Assembly (NCBI RefSeq): GCF_000015725.1
Contig: NC_008825.1
Coordinates: forward strand, 2,604,001-2,668,000
Length of the DNA stretch: 64,000 nucleotides
DNA from: Methylibium petroleiphilum PM1
GTDB taxonomy: Bacteria; Pseudomonadota; Gammaproteobacteria; Burkholderiales; Burkholderiaceae_C
Reading direction: 5' to 3'
Shown one piece after another: positions 21,931 to 31,156 of the stretch. The first letter of the stretch is position 1; the number at the start of each line of letters is the position of its first letter. Below the pieces are notes generated by a model. It was not told where the DNA came from and did no database searches. It saw nothing but the letters and a program-made list of their open reading frames with translations. A program made the position numbers and the translations under genes.

Positions 21931-22283
21931 GCGGCCTCCATAGTGCATTGCAACGGGTGCCCCGACCGCTTGGCCGCAGCGAGCACCGACTCGACCTTGG
22001 TCGAGGCGACATCTTTCGTGTAGACGCCGCACACGCCCCGACCTTCGTGGTGGATTTTGAGCATGATCTGCGTCGCCGTCTCGATATCCCGCTGGAAGAA
22101 TTCCTGCAGGACCATCACGACGAACTCCATCGGCGTGTAGTCGTCATTGAGCAGCACCACCTGGTACATCCGGGGCGGCTCGACGCGGGCCGATTGCCGT
22201 TCGGCCACGACCGCGCCCTGCCCGTCGTCCGGCTTGGTGACCGGGCGCTTCGGGGGAGTGGGCGGTACGGTGTCGTCGGGCAT
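21927..22283 (-). CDS. clpS: ClpS adaptor of the Clp protease
   Basis: A 118-residue adaptor that delivers N-degron substrates to ClpA. The disordered N-terminus (about 1-38) precedes the core: [17 protein letters not shown], where DD(Y/F)TPMEFV is the substrate-binding signature, then [20 protein letters not shown]. It overlaps clpA by 4 bases, indicating translational coupling, and is divergent from the cold-shock gene. Confidence 0.96.
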   Translation of the reverse strand: MPDDTVPPTPPKRPVTKPDDGQGAVVAERQSARVEPPRMYQVVLLNDDYTPMEFVVMVLQEFFQRDIETATQIMLKIHHEGRGVCGVYTKDVASTKVESVLAAAKRSGHPLQCTMEAA

Positions 22284-22423
22284 GGAAAAGATTCTATCGA
22301 CTGCTGGGAAGCGACTTCCATGCCGGTCAATATGACACCACTGAGCCCGAACTCAAGGCCTCCGCACGCCGTGCACGCACGCTGGCCGCCCTATCCCGTT
22401 CGTCCGTCACGGCCGGCGCCGGC

Positions 22424-22453
22424 TTGACAGGCCGCGGCCGCCCTGCCCAGAAT
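22424..22453 (+). promoter_or_regulatory. Probable sigma-70 promoter of the cold-shock gene
   Basis: TTGACA at 22424-22429 and CAGAAT at 22448-22453 with an 18-base spacer, ending 27 bases before the cold-shock start codon. The -35 is consensus; the -10 is weaker. The implied leader is short, unlike the long cold-responsive leader of E. coli cspA. Confidence 0.5.
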
Positions 22454-22480
22454 CGTCCGTCGAGGGGTTGGAGAACGTCC

Positions 22481-22750
22481 ATGGTCAACGGCACGGTCAA
22501 GTGGTTCAACGATGCCAAGGGCTTCGGCTTCATCGAACCCGAGGGTGGCGGCGAAGACGTGTTCGCCCATTTCTCGGCCATCCTGATGGACGGCTTTCGC
22601 ACGCTGAAGCAAGGCGCCCGCGTCAGCTTCGAACTGGTGGACGGCCCCAAGGGCAAGCTGGCCCAGAACATCGCCCCGCTGGAAAGCCGCGCCGACCCGG
22701 CGGCGGTCCGCGCTCCGGCCAACGACCGGGAACTGGCCGCCGGCCTCTGA
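22481..22750 (+). CDS. Cold-shock domain protein
   Basis: An 89-residue protein with a CspA-type OB fold: [22 protein letters not shown] contains RNP1 (KGFGFIEP), and DVFAHFSAI contains RNP2. Residues after about 68 form a short disordered tail. It binds single-stranded RNA/DNA and probably acts as an RNA chaperone. The start at 22481 is preferred to the upstream frame start at 22424 because homology begins with MVNGTVKWF and GGAG lies 7 bases upstream. Confidence 0.93.
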   Translation: MVNGTVKWFNDAKGFGFIEPEGGGEDVFAHFSAILMDGFRTLKQGARVSFELVDGPKGKLAQNIAPLESRADPAAVRAPANDRELAAGL

Positions 22751-22872
22751 GGCTCATCCGCGCCGAACAGGCGCGCGGCGTGCACTGGAATGCGGCGATG
22801 CCGCTCCGGCGGACTTCGGCTCTGCCCCAACGCGCGCCTGTTGCGCACCGGATTCATGCAGTCAGCAGGGCT

Positions 22873-23115
22873 TCAGCGGGAATGCCCGGCCGCCTCGTCC
22901 GGCGCTGGGCGAGCCGGCTGCAGTTCCGCGAACAGGTCGCCCGGCAGCGTGTCGAGCGGCGACTCGGACACGTCGAGACCCTGACGCAGGTCGAACGACG
23001 ACACCAGCCAGCCCGCGCCCTGGGGGTCGGCGGGCGGCTCGGGACTGACCGGGACCACGCACTCCAGATCGGGCGACGGACGTGCGCGCTTTTTGGGGGA
23101 CTTGAAGAATGCCAT
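22873..23115 (-). CDS. Small protein of unknown function, paralogue 1
   Basis: An 80-residue protein starting MAFFKSPKKRARP; the upstream frame to 23256 is not supported by homology. I do not recognise a domain. Its C-terminal half has WLVSSFDLRQGLDVSESP followed by LDTLPGDLFAEL, which matches WLDSTRELRTGLTVIEHP and IDTLPGELQEAL of the gene at 23629-23865, and both begin MA-aromatic-F, so the two are paralogues. The N-terminal 35 residues are Pro-rich and probably disordered. No signal peptide or membrane segment. Confidence 0.7.
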   Translation of the reverse strand: MAFFKSPKKRARPSPDLECVVPVSPEPPADPQGAGWLVSSFDLRQGLDVSESPLDTLPGDLFAELQPARPAPDEAAGHSR

Positions 23116-23269
23116 GGCTCCCTCTGCGGGGCGGCGCGCGAAACGCGCGTGCCGGCTGCGGGAAGAAGCATCGCAAATGCCGGGCCCGCTGCCGTCCCCC
23201 TCTCTGAGGGGCGGACACAATGCAACGGCCGTGCAGTGCGAAAGATGCCACGGCATGCCGGCGACCGGG

Positions 23270-23569
23270 CTACGTCCCGCCCGGCCCGCGACCGGCAGGC
23301 GGCGTCATGTCCAGCACGGCCGGGATCGTTTCCTCGGTGCTCACCAGGCCGGCGTGGATCGCCCGCAGAGCGGCCAGGCTGTCCACGTGCGGCAGCACGG
23401 TGTCCGCCCCGCAGATCGGGCACGCCGCCGTGCTGTCCTCGTGCAGCCAGAACACGATGTCGGCCGGGCGGAAGATGCCCAGGCACGAGAAGCAGCCGGC
23501 CACACGGGCGCGCGTCAGCTCGTCGCGGTTGTTGAAGGATTGGTAGCCGGCATCCATGTCGGTCGACAC
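23270..23569 (-). CDS. Small protein with two CxxC pairs (putative zinc ribbon)
   Basis: Up to 99 residues. Two cysteine pairs, CFSC and CPIC, lie about 27 residues apart in the pattern AGCFSCLGIF-x4-IVFWLHED-x2-AACPICGADTVLP, which fits a zinc-ribbon-like fold seen in uncharacterised short cytoplasmic proteins. The start is uncertain: GTG at 23569 gives 99 residues, ATG at 23557 gives 95; neither has a strong ribosome-binding site. It lies between the two paralogous small genes on the same strand. Function unknown. Confidence 0.7.
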   Translation of the reverse strand: MSTDMDAGYQSFNNRDELTRARVAGCFSCLGIFRPADIVFWLHEDSTAACPICGADTVLPHVDSLAALRAIHAGLVSTEETIPAVLDMTPPAGRGPGGT

Positions 23570-23628
23570 ATTACAACGTGCGGCCCACCATCGGCAATCG
23601 GTTCGCAGCCCACCCGGCCAGCCTGCGC

Positions 23629-23865
23629 TCAGGGCCGTCGCCTGGCCGCCCTTCTTGCGGTGGAGAGCGCCTCCTGCAACTCCCCCGGCAGCGTATCGAT
23701 CGGATGCTCGATCACGGTGAGGCCGGTGCGCAGTTCACGGGTCGAGTCCAGCCAGGTCGGATCGGAGGCCGCGGAATCGTCGAGTTCCAGATCGAGCGGC
23801 GCGGCCGACGGCTGCCGCGACGCTTCCACGGCGGACTTGCGGGAACGGAACCTGAACCAGGCCAT
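23629..23865 (-). CDS. Small protein of unknown function, paralogue 2
   Basis: A 78-residue protein starting MAWFRFRSRKSA, with a GGAG ribosome-binding site 6 bases upstream. The segment from WLDSTRELRTGL to IDTLPGELQEAL matches the gene at 22873-23115. The C-terminus is Arg-rich (ARRAARRRP). It starts 20 bases after the stop of the 25-residue membrane peptide gene and is probably co-transcribed with it. No known domain; function unknown. Confidence 0.72.
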   Translation of the reverse strand: MAWFRFRSRKSAVEASRQPSAAPLDLELDDSAASDPTWLDSTRELRTGLTVIEHPIDTLPGELQEALSTARRAARRRP

Positions 23866-23885
23866 CGGAAGCTCCGCGCCCGGCT

Positions 23886-23963
23886 TCAGTTGAAGACGAG
23901 GTAGAGGACCACCAGCACGATCGTCGGCACGCCCAGTATCCAGCCCAGAAAGTACTTGCCCAT
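23886..23963 (-). CDS. 25-aa single-pass membrane peptide
   Basis: A very short gene: ATG at 23963 to TGA at 23886, 25 residues. It starts MGKYFLGWILGVP and the rest is one hydrophobic run ending in VFN, so it is a single transmembrane helix. A strong AAGGAG lies 7 bases before the start, better than at most genes nearby, which argues for real translation. It lies 20 bases before the second DTLPG-family gene. Possible roles include regulation of a membrane complex; there is no direct evidence. Confidence 0.65.
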   Translation of the reverse strand: MGKYFLGWILGVPTIVLVVLYLVFN

Positions 23964-24551
23964 GTCGGCACTCCTTGGTTCTCTGAAGGAACCTCATGCT
24001 CGGACATCCGGACCGCGATGTCACAAGGACGCCGCCGCAAGCTCGCGTAGGACAAGCGCCCGGTGCTTGACGGTGGCGCCAGCGGAATCTCTCACGCCGG
24101 CCGCGTGGCCTGCGGAACGCCTGGACGCAGGCAATTCCCCTTCAAAAGGTGGCGCGGCAACCGACTGGCTCGTCGCCTGAGCGACGCACGCCCGTCGCTC
24201 CACCGCCTGCGTTTCAATCGCTCACGTGGGAACGCAAAACTGCAACGGATACTTCGAAGTGCCTCGTGGCCGCGAAGACTACGTCGATCCTGCCGGATTC
24301 CGCGCGATGGCCGATGAAGTCGATCGGCTGGAGCGTGCGATGGCACCGTGGCCGATCTGGATCCGCTCGCTGGCCCAGATCGCGTTCCTGCTCGCGGCGT
24401 TCGCGCACCGCGTTAGGCGCTGCATTCGCCGCAGGCGCCTGCCTGCCGCCGGCCGCCTCGCTCCCGAGCCCCGACAGGAACGCTGCCGCGAACGCGGTCC
24501 AGCGCGCCCGCAGTCCTGCATCGAGATCTTCGCGAGCCCGTATGCCGCAAG
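23964..24551. other. Mostly non-coding stretch with one weak ORF
   Basis: This stretch of nearly 600 bases separates the small-gene cluster from the icd terminator. The promoter of the 25-aa peptide gene should lie near 23970-24060 on the minus strand. Apart from the doubtful frame at 24226-24555 I find no gene, RNA or repeat in it. Open frames on both strands are short and lack convincing ribosome-binding sites. Confidence 0.5.
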
Positions 24552-24555
24552 ATGA
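24226..24555 (+). CDS. Doubtful hypothetical protein, possibly degraded
   Basis: A 109-codon frame from GTG at 24226. The first 60 residues look protein-like: GYFEVPRGREDYVDPAGF, then AMADEVDRLERAMAP and a hydrophobic IAFLLAAFAH segment. After about residue 62 the sequence becomes Arg/Pro-rich and looks non-coding, so the gene could be frameshifted near 24410. No ribosome-binding site is obvious and I recognise no family. Confidence 0.3.
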   Translation: MGTQNCNGYFEVPRGREDYVDPAGFRAMADEVDRLERAMAPWPIWIRSLAQIAFLLAAFAHRVRRCIRRRRLPAAGRLAPEPRQERCRERGPARPQSCIEIFASPYAAR

Positions 24556-24590
24556 AAAGCCCCAGGCAAATCAATGCACTGGGCCTGATA
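24552..24590 (-). terminator. Rho-independent terminator of icd
   Basis: On the minus strand CCCAGTGCA and TGCCTGGG form a stem with one bulged base around the loop TTGATT, followed by GCTTTTC. It begins about 30 bases after the icd stop codon. Confidence 0.6.
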
Positions 24591-24620
24591 TGTGGCTACC
24601 GGCACCTGCCGGCAGGCTCA

Positions 24621-25874
<1,254 letters not shown>

Positions 25875-25999
25875 GGACTTGCGTCTCCGCTGGGTAAGGG
25901 GTCGGAAGGAACAGGGGGGGTGGCTTCGATTCTAGGCGAGCCATCGTGCGGTGCAGCGAGCCGCCGGACGGCGGCCGCGAGCACCATCGATCCGCTGCA

Positions 26000-26689
26000 T
26001 CAGACCACCTTGCACCATGGCCCGGACGGACCGGTCAGCTGCAGCCAGATCGCCCATCCGCCAGCCATCACCAGCAGGGCACCGGTCCACCTCGCCGCGC
26101 TGGCGCCCTGCCCCAGTCGACCGAGCACGCCGCGGCCGAACAGCAAGGCCAGCCCGCCGCCCAGCGCGAAGGCGAGCATGACCGCAGCGCCCGCCAGCGG
26201 CCCGTCGGCCAGCGCCGCAACGACCAGCGCCGAATAGAGCAGGCCGCAAGGCCAGGCCGCCCACAGCGCTCCGGCCGTACCGGCCCAGCCCCAGCCGCGC
26301 CGCCGCCCCTTCGCAGGGAGCGGCCCGAGCATGGGGACGGCCACGCCGGGTGCGGAGCCGGTGCCCAGCACGATGCGGGGCATGCGTCCGGCCACCAGCA
26401 GCCACAGGCCAAACACCACCACGGTCACCTGCAGCAGGGTCCACAGCGGCCGCAACCAGCGGGTGGCCTGGGCCAGTTCGGCCATCCATCCAGCCCCGGT
26501 GGCCACCAGCGCCCCCGCCAGGCCGTAGGACAGCAGGCGCCCCAGATGCAGGGCGGCGGCGGCCCGCGCAGGCCGTGCGCCACCGCAGGACCGCTCGATC
26601 GCCGCGCAGGGCGCGGCGCACATCGCGGCACAGTGCGGACTGCCCGCGATGCCGATCGCCAGCCCGGCCGCCACCAGCGAGAGGCTCAT
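26000..26689 (-). CDS. TauE/SafE (UreH-like) membrane protein of the cco neighbourhood
   Basis: A 229-residue protein with about six hydrophobic segments. The first carries the metal-type motif SPHCAAMC, typical of the SafE/UreH-like proteins found next to cbb3 oxidase assembly genes and thought to help copper or other transition-metal handling. It follows hemN after 19 bases on the same strand. No catalytic activity can be assigned. The first Met at 26689 is the natural start, as the hydrophobic segment follows directly. Confidence 0.8.
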   Translation of the reverse strand: MSLSLVAAGLAIGIAGSPHCAAMCAAPCAAIERSCGGARPARAAAALHLGRLLSYGLAGALVATGAGWMAELAQATRWLRPLWTLLQVTVVVFGLWLLVAGRMPRIVLGTGSAPGVAVPMLGPLPAKGRRRGWGWAGTAGALWAAWPCGLLYSALVVAALADGPLAGAAVMLAFALGGGLALLFGRGVLGRLGQGASAARWTGALLVMAGGWAIWLQLTGPSGPWCKVV

Positions 26690-26708
26690 GCCGTGACTGT
26701 CCCTTGCG

Positions 26709-28139
26709 TCAGATCAGCCGCGAATAGCGTTCGCGATCGCGGTCGGCCTGCAGGTGACGATCGAACACCATCGCCACGGCGCGCACGAAGTACCAGCCCA
26801 GCGGGGTGAGCTGGATCGCGTCGTCGTCGATCTCGATCAGCCCCTGCCCGGCCAGTGGCTGCAGCCGGCGCAGTTCGGCCTCGAAGTAGCGGCGGAAATC
26901 GAGCAGGTGAGCCAGTTCGATGGATTCGAACACCACCCGCCCCTGGCACATCAGCGCCATGATCACCGAGCGGCGCACCACGTCGTCGCGCGTCAGCACG
27001 AGGCCGCGCACCACCGGCAGTTCCCCGGAGCGCAGGGCGTCCTGGTACTCCGGCAGCGTCTTCGCATTCTGGCTGTAGGTCGCACCGATGCGGCCGATGG
27101 CCGAGACGCCCAGGCCGATCAGGTCGCAGTCGGGCTGGGTGCTGTAGCCCTGGAAATTGCGGTGCAGCCGGCCCTGCCGCTTGGCCGCGGCCAGCGCGTC
27201 ACCCGGCAGGGCGAAGTGGTCCATGCCGATGTAGTCGTAACCGTGCGCCAGGAAGGCGGCGATCGCGTTCGACAGCATCGTCACGCGCTGGGCGGTGCCT
27301 GGCAGGTCTGCCGCATGGATGCGCCGCTGCGGCTTGAAGCGCTGCGGCAGGTGCGCATAGCTGTAGAGCGCCACGCGGTCCGGCCGCAACCGCGCCACCT
27401 GCTCCACCGTCCGGGCCAGCGAGGCCGGGGTCTGCTTGGGCAGGCCGTGGATCAGGTCGACGTTGATCGAATCGAAGCCCAATGCGCGCGCGCTGGCGAT
27501 CAGTGCCTCCACCTGCTCGGCCGGCTGCACGCGATGCACCGCGTGCTGCACTTCGGGGTCGAAGTCCTGCACGCCGAAGCTCAGGCGGTTGAAACCCAGC
27601 GCCTTCAGGTGCGCCAGCCGCGAGGCACTGACGGTGCGCGGGTCGACCTCGATCGAGCATTCGGCCTGCGGCTGCAGGTCGAAGGCACCGCGCAGCAGGG
27701 CCATCAGCTGCGACAGCTCCGTATCGTCCAGGAAGGTCGGCGTACCGCCGCCGAGGTGCAGCTGACTGACGCGCTGGCGGCTGCCGATCACGTCCTGGTG
27801 CAATGCCACCTCGCGGCCCAGCCACTCCAGGTACTCGGTGCCGCGCCGGTGCTGCCGGGTGATCACCTTGTTACAGGCGCAGTAGTAGCAGACCGACTCG
27901 CAGAATGGGATGTGAACGTAGATCGACAGCGGTGTGCCGCCGCCCACCGCGCCGGCCGCCGGGGCTCCGCTGCGGCGCTGGCCCAGGGCCTGCCGGTACT
28001 GAGCGGGGCCGAAGGCCTCCACGAAGCGGTCGGCGGTCGGGTAGGAGGTGTAGCGCGGCCCACCGGCGTCCAGACGACTCAGGAGTTCCTCGCTCGGCGC
28101 AGCCGGTTCCAGCATGTCGGTCAGGGTCGGAGGGGGCAT
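26709..28139 (-). CDS. hemN: Oxygen-independent coproporphyrinogen III oxidase
   Basis: A radical-SAM enzyme (476 residues from this start) that decarboxylates coproporphyrinogen III in anaerobic heme synthesis. GGPRYTSYPTADRF, the FeS cysteines in YVHIPFCESVCYYCACNK, LHLGGGTPTFL, the EVDPRT segment and FGVQDFDPEVQHAVHR are diagnostic. The frame runs to a TTG at 28187, but that would overlap the FNR box at 28174-28187, so the ATG at 28139 is preferred (28115 is the next alternative). An FNR box 35 bases upstream suggests induction at low oxygen. Confidence 0.95.
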   Translation of the reverse strand: MPPPTLTDMLEPAAPSEELLSRLDAGGPRYTSYPTADRFVEAFGPAQYRQALGQRRSGAPAAGAVGGGTPLSIYVHIPFCESVCYYCACNKVITRQHRRGTEYLEWLGREVALHQDVIGSRQRVSQLHLGGGTPTFLDDTELSQLMALLRGAFDLQPQAECSIEVDPRTVSASRLAHLKALGFNRLSFGVQDFDPEVQHAVHRVQPAEQVEALIASARALGFDSINVDLIHGLPKQTPASLARTVEQVARLRPDRVALYSYAHLPQRFKPQRRIHAADLPGTAQRVTMLSNAIAAFLAHGYDYIGMDHFALPGDALAAAKRQGRLHRNFQGYSTQPDCDLIGLGVSAIGRIGATYSQNAKTLPEYQDALRSGELPVVRGLVLTRDDVVRRSVIMALMCQGRVVFESIELAHLLDFRRYFEAELRRLQPLAGQGLIEIDDDAIQLTPLGWYFVRAVAMVFDRHLQADRDRERYSRLI

Positions 28140-28173
28140 GTCCGGACTGTGCCGAGGGCCTCTCACCGGGCTC

Positions 28174-28187
28174 TTGATCTGGGTCAA
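28174..28187. promoter_or_regulatory. FNR/ANR box between hemN and fnr
   Basis: TTGATCTGGGTCAA fits the FNR consensus TTGAT-N4-ATCAA with one mismatch. It lies 35 bases upstream of hemN (minus) and 51 upstream of the fnr start (plus), so it could activate hemN and autoregulate fnr. Confidence 0.8.
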
Positions 28188-28237
28188 GGCCGGTCGCCGG
28201 TGGCCTCCGACAATCCATGCACAGCTTGAGGTCGATC

Positions 28238-29047
28238 ATGCAACTTGCCCCTCACGACGCCGCCGCCGACTCACATGCTCCATCGCGGGCCGCGCACAAG
28301 ATCATAATGAAGCGCATGGAACGCGAACCGATCCGCATCGAGGCCCTCAAGGTCGCATGCTCCAGTTGCAACCTGCGCGAGCTCTGCCTGCCGGTGGGGC
28401 TGTCGGACGACGATCTCGACCACCTCGACCAGCTGGTGGGCAGCCGCCGCCCCGTGAAGCGCGGCGACACGCTGTTCCACGCCGGGGATCGCTTCGAGTC
28501 GCTTTATGCGGTGCGCACCGGCTTCTTCAAGACCTGCGTGTCCGCCGACGATGGCCGTGACCAGGTGACCGGCTTCCAGATGGCCGGCGAACTGCTGGGA
28601 CTGGACGGCATCAGCACCGACCGCCATGCCTGCGACGCGGTGGCGCTGGAGGACTCCCAGGTCTGCCAGATCCCCTACTCGCAGCTCGAGAAGCTGTCGC
28701 GCGAATCCACGCCGCTGCAGCACCAGTTCCACAAGATCATGAGCCGCGAGATCGTGCGCGACCACGGCGTGATGCTGCTGCTCGGCAGCATGCGGGCCGA
28801 GGAGCGGCTCGCGGCCTTCCTGCTGAACCTCACGCAACGCCTGCAGGCACGCGGCTTCTCGGCCTCGTCGCTCGTGCTGCGCATGACGCGCGAGGAGATC
28901 GGCAGCTACCTCGGTCTCAAGCTGGAGACCGTGAGCCGCACCTTCTCGAAGTTCCAGGACGAAGGCCTGCTCGAGGTTAAGCAGCGCGACATCCGCGTGC
29001 TCGACGAATCCGGGCTGCGCCGGCTCGTCAACGGCCCGGCCTGCTGA
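28238..29047 (+). CDS. fnr: FNR-type oxygen-sensing regulator
   Basis: A 269-residue Crp/Fnr activator. The 4Fe-4S ligands are C41, C44 and C50 in CSSCNLREC-like spacing (ACSSCNLRELC) plus C132 in TDRHACDAV. The cyclic-nucleotide-like barrel spans about 55-165, followed by the dimer helix and a helix-turn-helix whose recognition helix carries E-x2-SR (LKLETVSRTFSKFQ), the residues that read TTGAT. The ATG at 28217 is also in frame, but only 28238 has a GAGG ribosome-binding site. It probably controls hemN and the cco cluster, whose promoters carry matching boxes. Confidence 0.93.
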   Translation: MQLAPHDAAADSHAPSRAAHKIIMKRMEREPIRIEALKVACSSCNLRELCLPVGLSDDDLDHLDQLVGSRRPVKRGDTLFHAGDRFESLYAVRTGFFKTCVSADDGRDQVTGFQMAGELLGLDGISTDRHACDAVALEDSQVCQIPYSQLEKLSRESTPLQHQFHKIMSREIVRDHGVMLLLGSMRAEERLAAFLLNLTQRLQARGFSASSLVLRMTREEIGSYLGLKLETVSRTFSKFQDEGLLEVKQRDIRVLDESGLRRLVNGPAC

Positions 29048-29077
29048 AGGTTCGCCGCCTGCCTCGCCCGGCGCGAC

Positions 29078-29332
29078 TCAGGGCCAGCGGCGCGGCTCGG
29101 TATTGGCCGGCTCCGGCATTGCCAGCAGCAGCGTCAACATCGACGTCAGCGCGCACACGGTCCAGAACGCGAAGAAGGCCAGCGTGTAGACGCCAGCCGG
29201 CGACACCGTCTCCAGCGCGCGCCCGACCCAGCCGCTCAGTTCCGCCGGGTCGGCTGCGCTGAACACCAGGACCTCCAGCACACCCGCCATCAGGAACGAC
29301 GGCCAGACGATCCACAGCGTGCGTTGTCTCAT
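29078..29332 (-). CDS. Small two-helix membrane protein of the cco cluster
   Basis: An 84-residue protein with two transmembrane segments: TLWIVWPSFLMAGVLEVLVF and VYTLAFFAFWTVCALTSML. I know similar unnamed proteins downstream of ccoG in Burkholderiales. The start at 29332 (MRQRTLW) follows GGAG by 9 bases. Its position last in the minus-strand cco run suggests a part in oxidase assembly or stability, but no function is established. It ends 30 bases from the convergent fnr gene. Confidence 0.68.
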   Translation of the reverse strand: MRQRTLWIVWPSFLMAGVLEVLVFSAADPAELSGWVGRALETVSPAGVYTLAFFAFWTVCALTSMLTLLLAMPEPANTEPRRWP

Positions 29333-29367
29333 CGTCGCGAGCTCCGGGTCGACGGGCGGCACCACGT

Positions 29368-29616
29368 TCAGCGCTCGGGACGCGGCGTGGCCGCATGGTT
29401 GCGCGCCTGCACTGCCGGCGTGTCGCTGCCCAGCGGTTCGCTGCTGCGGCTGAGCACCGGGTCGCTGCCACGCACGGCGATCACGGCAGTGACGATGCCA
29501 GCCACCACGACCGCCAGCGGGCCGCCCAGCACCAGCCACAGCATGGGCTCGCGCCACCAGGGCAGCGGCCGCTCGGGCGCGGGCGTCGGGCGGGTTGCGT
29601 TCTCGTTCGGGGTCAT
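29368..29616 (-). CDS. Small single-pass membrane protein in the ccoH/fixH position
   Basis: An 82-residue protein with one transmembrane helix, WWREPMLWLVLGGPLAVVVAG, and a hydrophilic periplasmic tail. It follows ccoG after 24 bases, the usual place of ccoH (fixH), and the WW-x-PMLW-x2-GGP pattern is shared with short proteins annotated as FixH-like. It is about half the length of a normal CcoH, so it may be a reduced form or an unrelated helper of cbb3 assembly. Confidence 0.68.
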   Translation of the reverse strand: MTPNENATRPTPAPERPLPWWREPMLWLVLGGPLAVVVAGIVTAVIAVRGSDPVLSRSSEPLGSDTPAVQARNHAATPRPER

Positions 29617-29640
29617 GGGTTGCTCCGGAGAGGGCCGCGT

Positions 29641-31125
29641 TCAGCGCGGCACGACGAAGGTGGATTTCTCGGACACGCTGGCCGCCGGCTGCATGCCGTC
29701 GGCCTCGCGGATGATCTCGAAGCGCAGGGGGTGGGCGCCGGGGCCCAGGGCCGCGGCGCTCTGCGGCGGCACTTGCACCGCGACAGGCACCCAGCGCGAC
29801 TCGGCCGGGGCCAGCCGCACCTCGTCACGCACCTGCGCCTGCGCGCCGGCGATGCCGCTCACCACCACCCGGTAGCGCTGCTCCGACTCGGTGGCGTTCA
29901 TGATCTGCAACCGGTAGACGTTCTCGATGCGCCCTTCGTCGACCAGCCTTGCCAACGTACCGCGGTCGCGCACCACGTCGACGCGCATCGGGCTGCGCAG
30001 CACGAGACTGGTGACGAAGCCGACCGAGATCAGCAGCAGGATCACGCCGTAGACCAGCACGCGCGGACGGAACACACGCCGCCAGTCCAGCCTGCTCTGG
30101 CCGGCAGTCAGGCCGTTCTGCGTCGCATAGCGGATCAGTCCGCGCGGATACGCCATCTTGTCCATCACGCCGTTGCACACGTCGATGCAGGCGGCACAGC
30201 CGATGCACTCGTATTGCAGCCCCTCGCGGATGTCGATGCCGGTCGGGCAGACCTGCACGCACAGCGTGCAGTCGATGCAGTCGCCTTTGCCCTGGGCGGC
30301 CAGCGCGTCGTGCGCCAGGCTGCGCGGGCGCGAGCCGCGCGGCTCTCCGCGCCCGCCGTCATAGCTGATGATCAGGGTGTCGTGGTCGAACATCGCGCTC
30401 TGGAAGCGCGCGTACGGGCACATGTACTTGCACACCTGCTCGCGCATGAAGCCGGCGTTGCCATAGGTCGCGAAGCCGTAGAACAGCACCCAGAACGCTT
30501 CCCAGGGGCCGGGCCCGGCCGACCCCGGGCCGGCCAGACCGATCAGCGCGAGCACCTCGCCGCCCAGTTCGCGGATCGGCGTGAAGTAGCCGACGAAGGT
30601 GAAGCCGGTCCACAGGCCGATCGCCAGCCACACCGCGTGCTTGGCCGACCGGCGGGCCAGCTTCGCGGCGCCCCAGGGCGCGGCATCGAGCTTCAGGCGC
30701 GCCTGGCGGTCGCCCTCGATATGGTGCTCGACCCACATGAAGATCTCGGTGTAGACCGTCTGCGGGCAGGCGTAGCCGCACCACAGGCGGCCTGCCACCG
30801 CGGTGAACAGGAACAGCCCGTAAGCCGACAGGATGAGCAGGCCCGTCAGGTAGATGAAGTCCTGCGGGTAGAGCACCAGGTCGAAGATGTAGAAGCGCCG
30901 TGCGCCCAGGTCGAACAGCACCGCCGGGCGGCCGTTCCAGGGCAGCCAGGGCAGCCCGTAGAACACCAGCTGCGTGAGCCACACCAGCGCCCAGCGCCAC
31001 GCAGCGAACCAGCCATGCACCGAGCGTGCGTGGATGGTCGCCTGCTTCGCATACAGCGAGACCATCTCGCCGGTGTCGTCGGACACCGGCGCGATCGGGA
31101 TCACGCGTGACGCCGGTCGACTCAT
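29641..31125 (-). CDS. ccoG: Cytochrome c oxidase accessory protein CcoG (polyferredoxin)
   Basis: A 494-residue membrane FeS protein that helps deliver reduced copper to the cbb3 oxidase. There are about five hydrophobic segments; a cysteine motif WCGYACPQTVYTEIFMWVE lies near residue 100, and two 4Fe-4S ferredoxin motifs follow as CIDCTLCVQVCPTGIDI and CIGCAACIDVCNGVMD. The C-terminal third is a periplasmic Ig-like domain. The frame is open to 31236, but the conserved start is MSRPASRVIPIAPV at 31125. Confidence 0.94.
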   Translation of the reverse strand: MSRPASRVIPIAPVSDDTGEMVSLYAKQATIHARSVHGWFAAWRWALVWLTQLVFYGLPWLPWNGRPAVLFDLGARRFYIFDLVLYPQDFIYLTGLLILSAYGLFLFTAVAGRLWCGYACPQTVYTEIFMWVEHHIEGDRQARLKLDAAPWGAAKLARRSAKHAVWLAIGLWTGFTFVGYFTPIRELGGEVLALIGLAGPGSAGPGPWEAFWVLFYGFATYGNAGFMREQVCKYMCPYARFQSAMFDHDTLIISYDGGRGEPRGSRPRSLAHDALAAQGKGDCIDCTLCVQVCPTGIDIREGLQYECIGCAACIDVCNGVMDKMAYPRGLIRYATQNGLTAGQSRLDWRRVFRPRVLVYGVILLLISVGFVTSLVLRSPMRVDVVRDRGTLARLVDEGRIENVYRLQIMNATESEQRYRVVVSGIAGAQAQVRDEVRLAPAESRWVPVAVQVPPQSAAALGPGAHPLRFEIIREADGMQPAASVSEKSTFVVPR

Positions 31126-31156
31126 CGACAACTCGCGCCAGGGCGGCGGCGGGGAC

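Noticed and set aside
28140-28187. Longer hemN starting from TTG at 28187
   Set aside because: It would place the start codon in the FNR box and adds residues without family similarity; the ATG at 28139 fits better.
29028-29557. Longer frames over the small cco membrane proteins (29028-29471, 29078-29557)
   Set aside because: The extra residues are out of frame with, or upstream of, the hydrophobic proteins and look non-coding; shorter starts with ribosome-binding sites explain the region.
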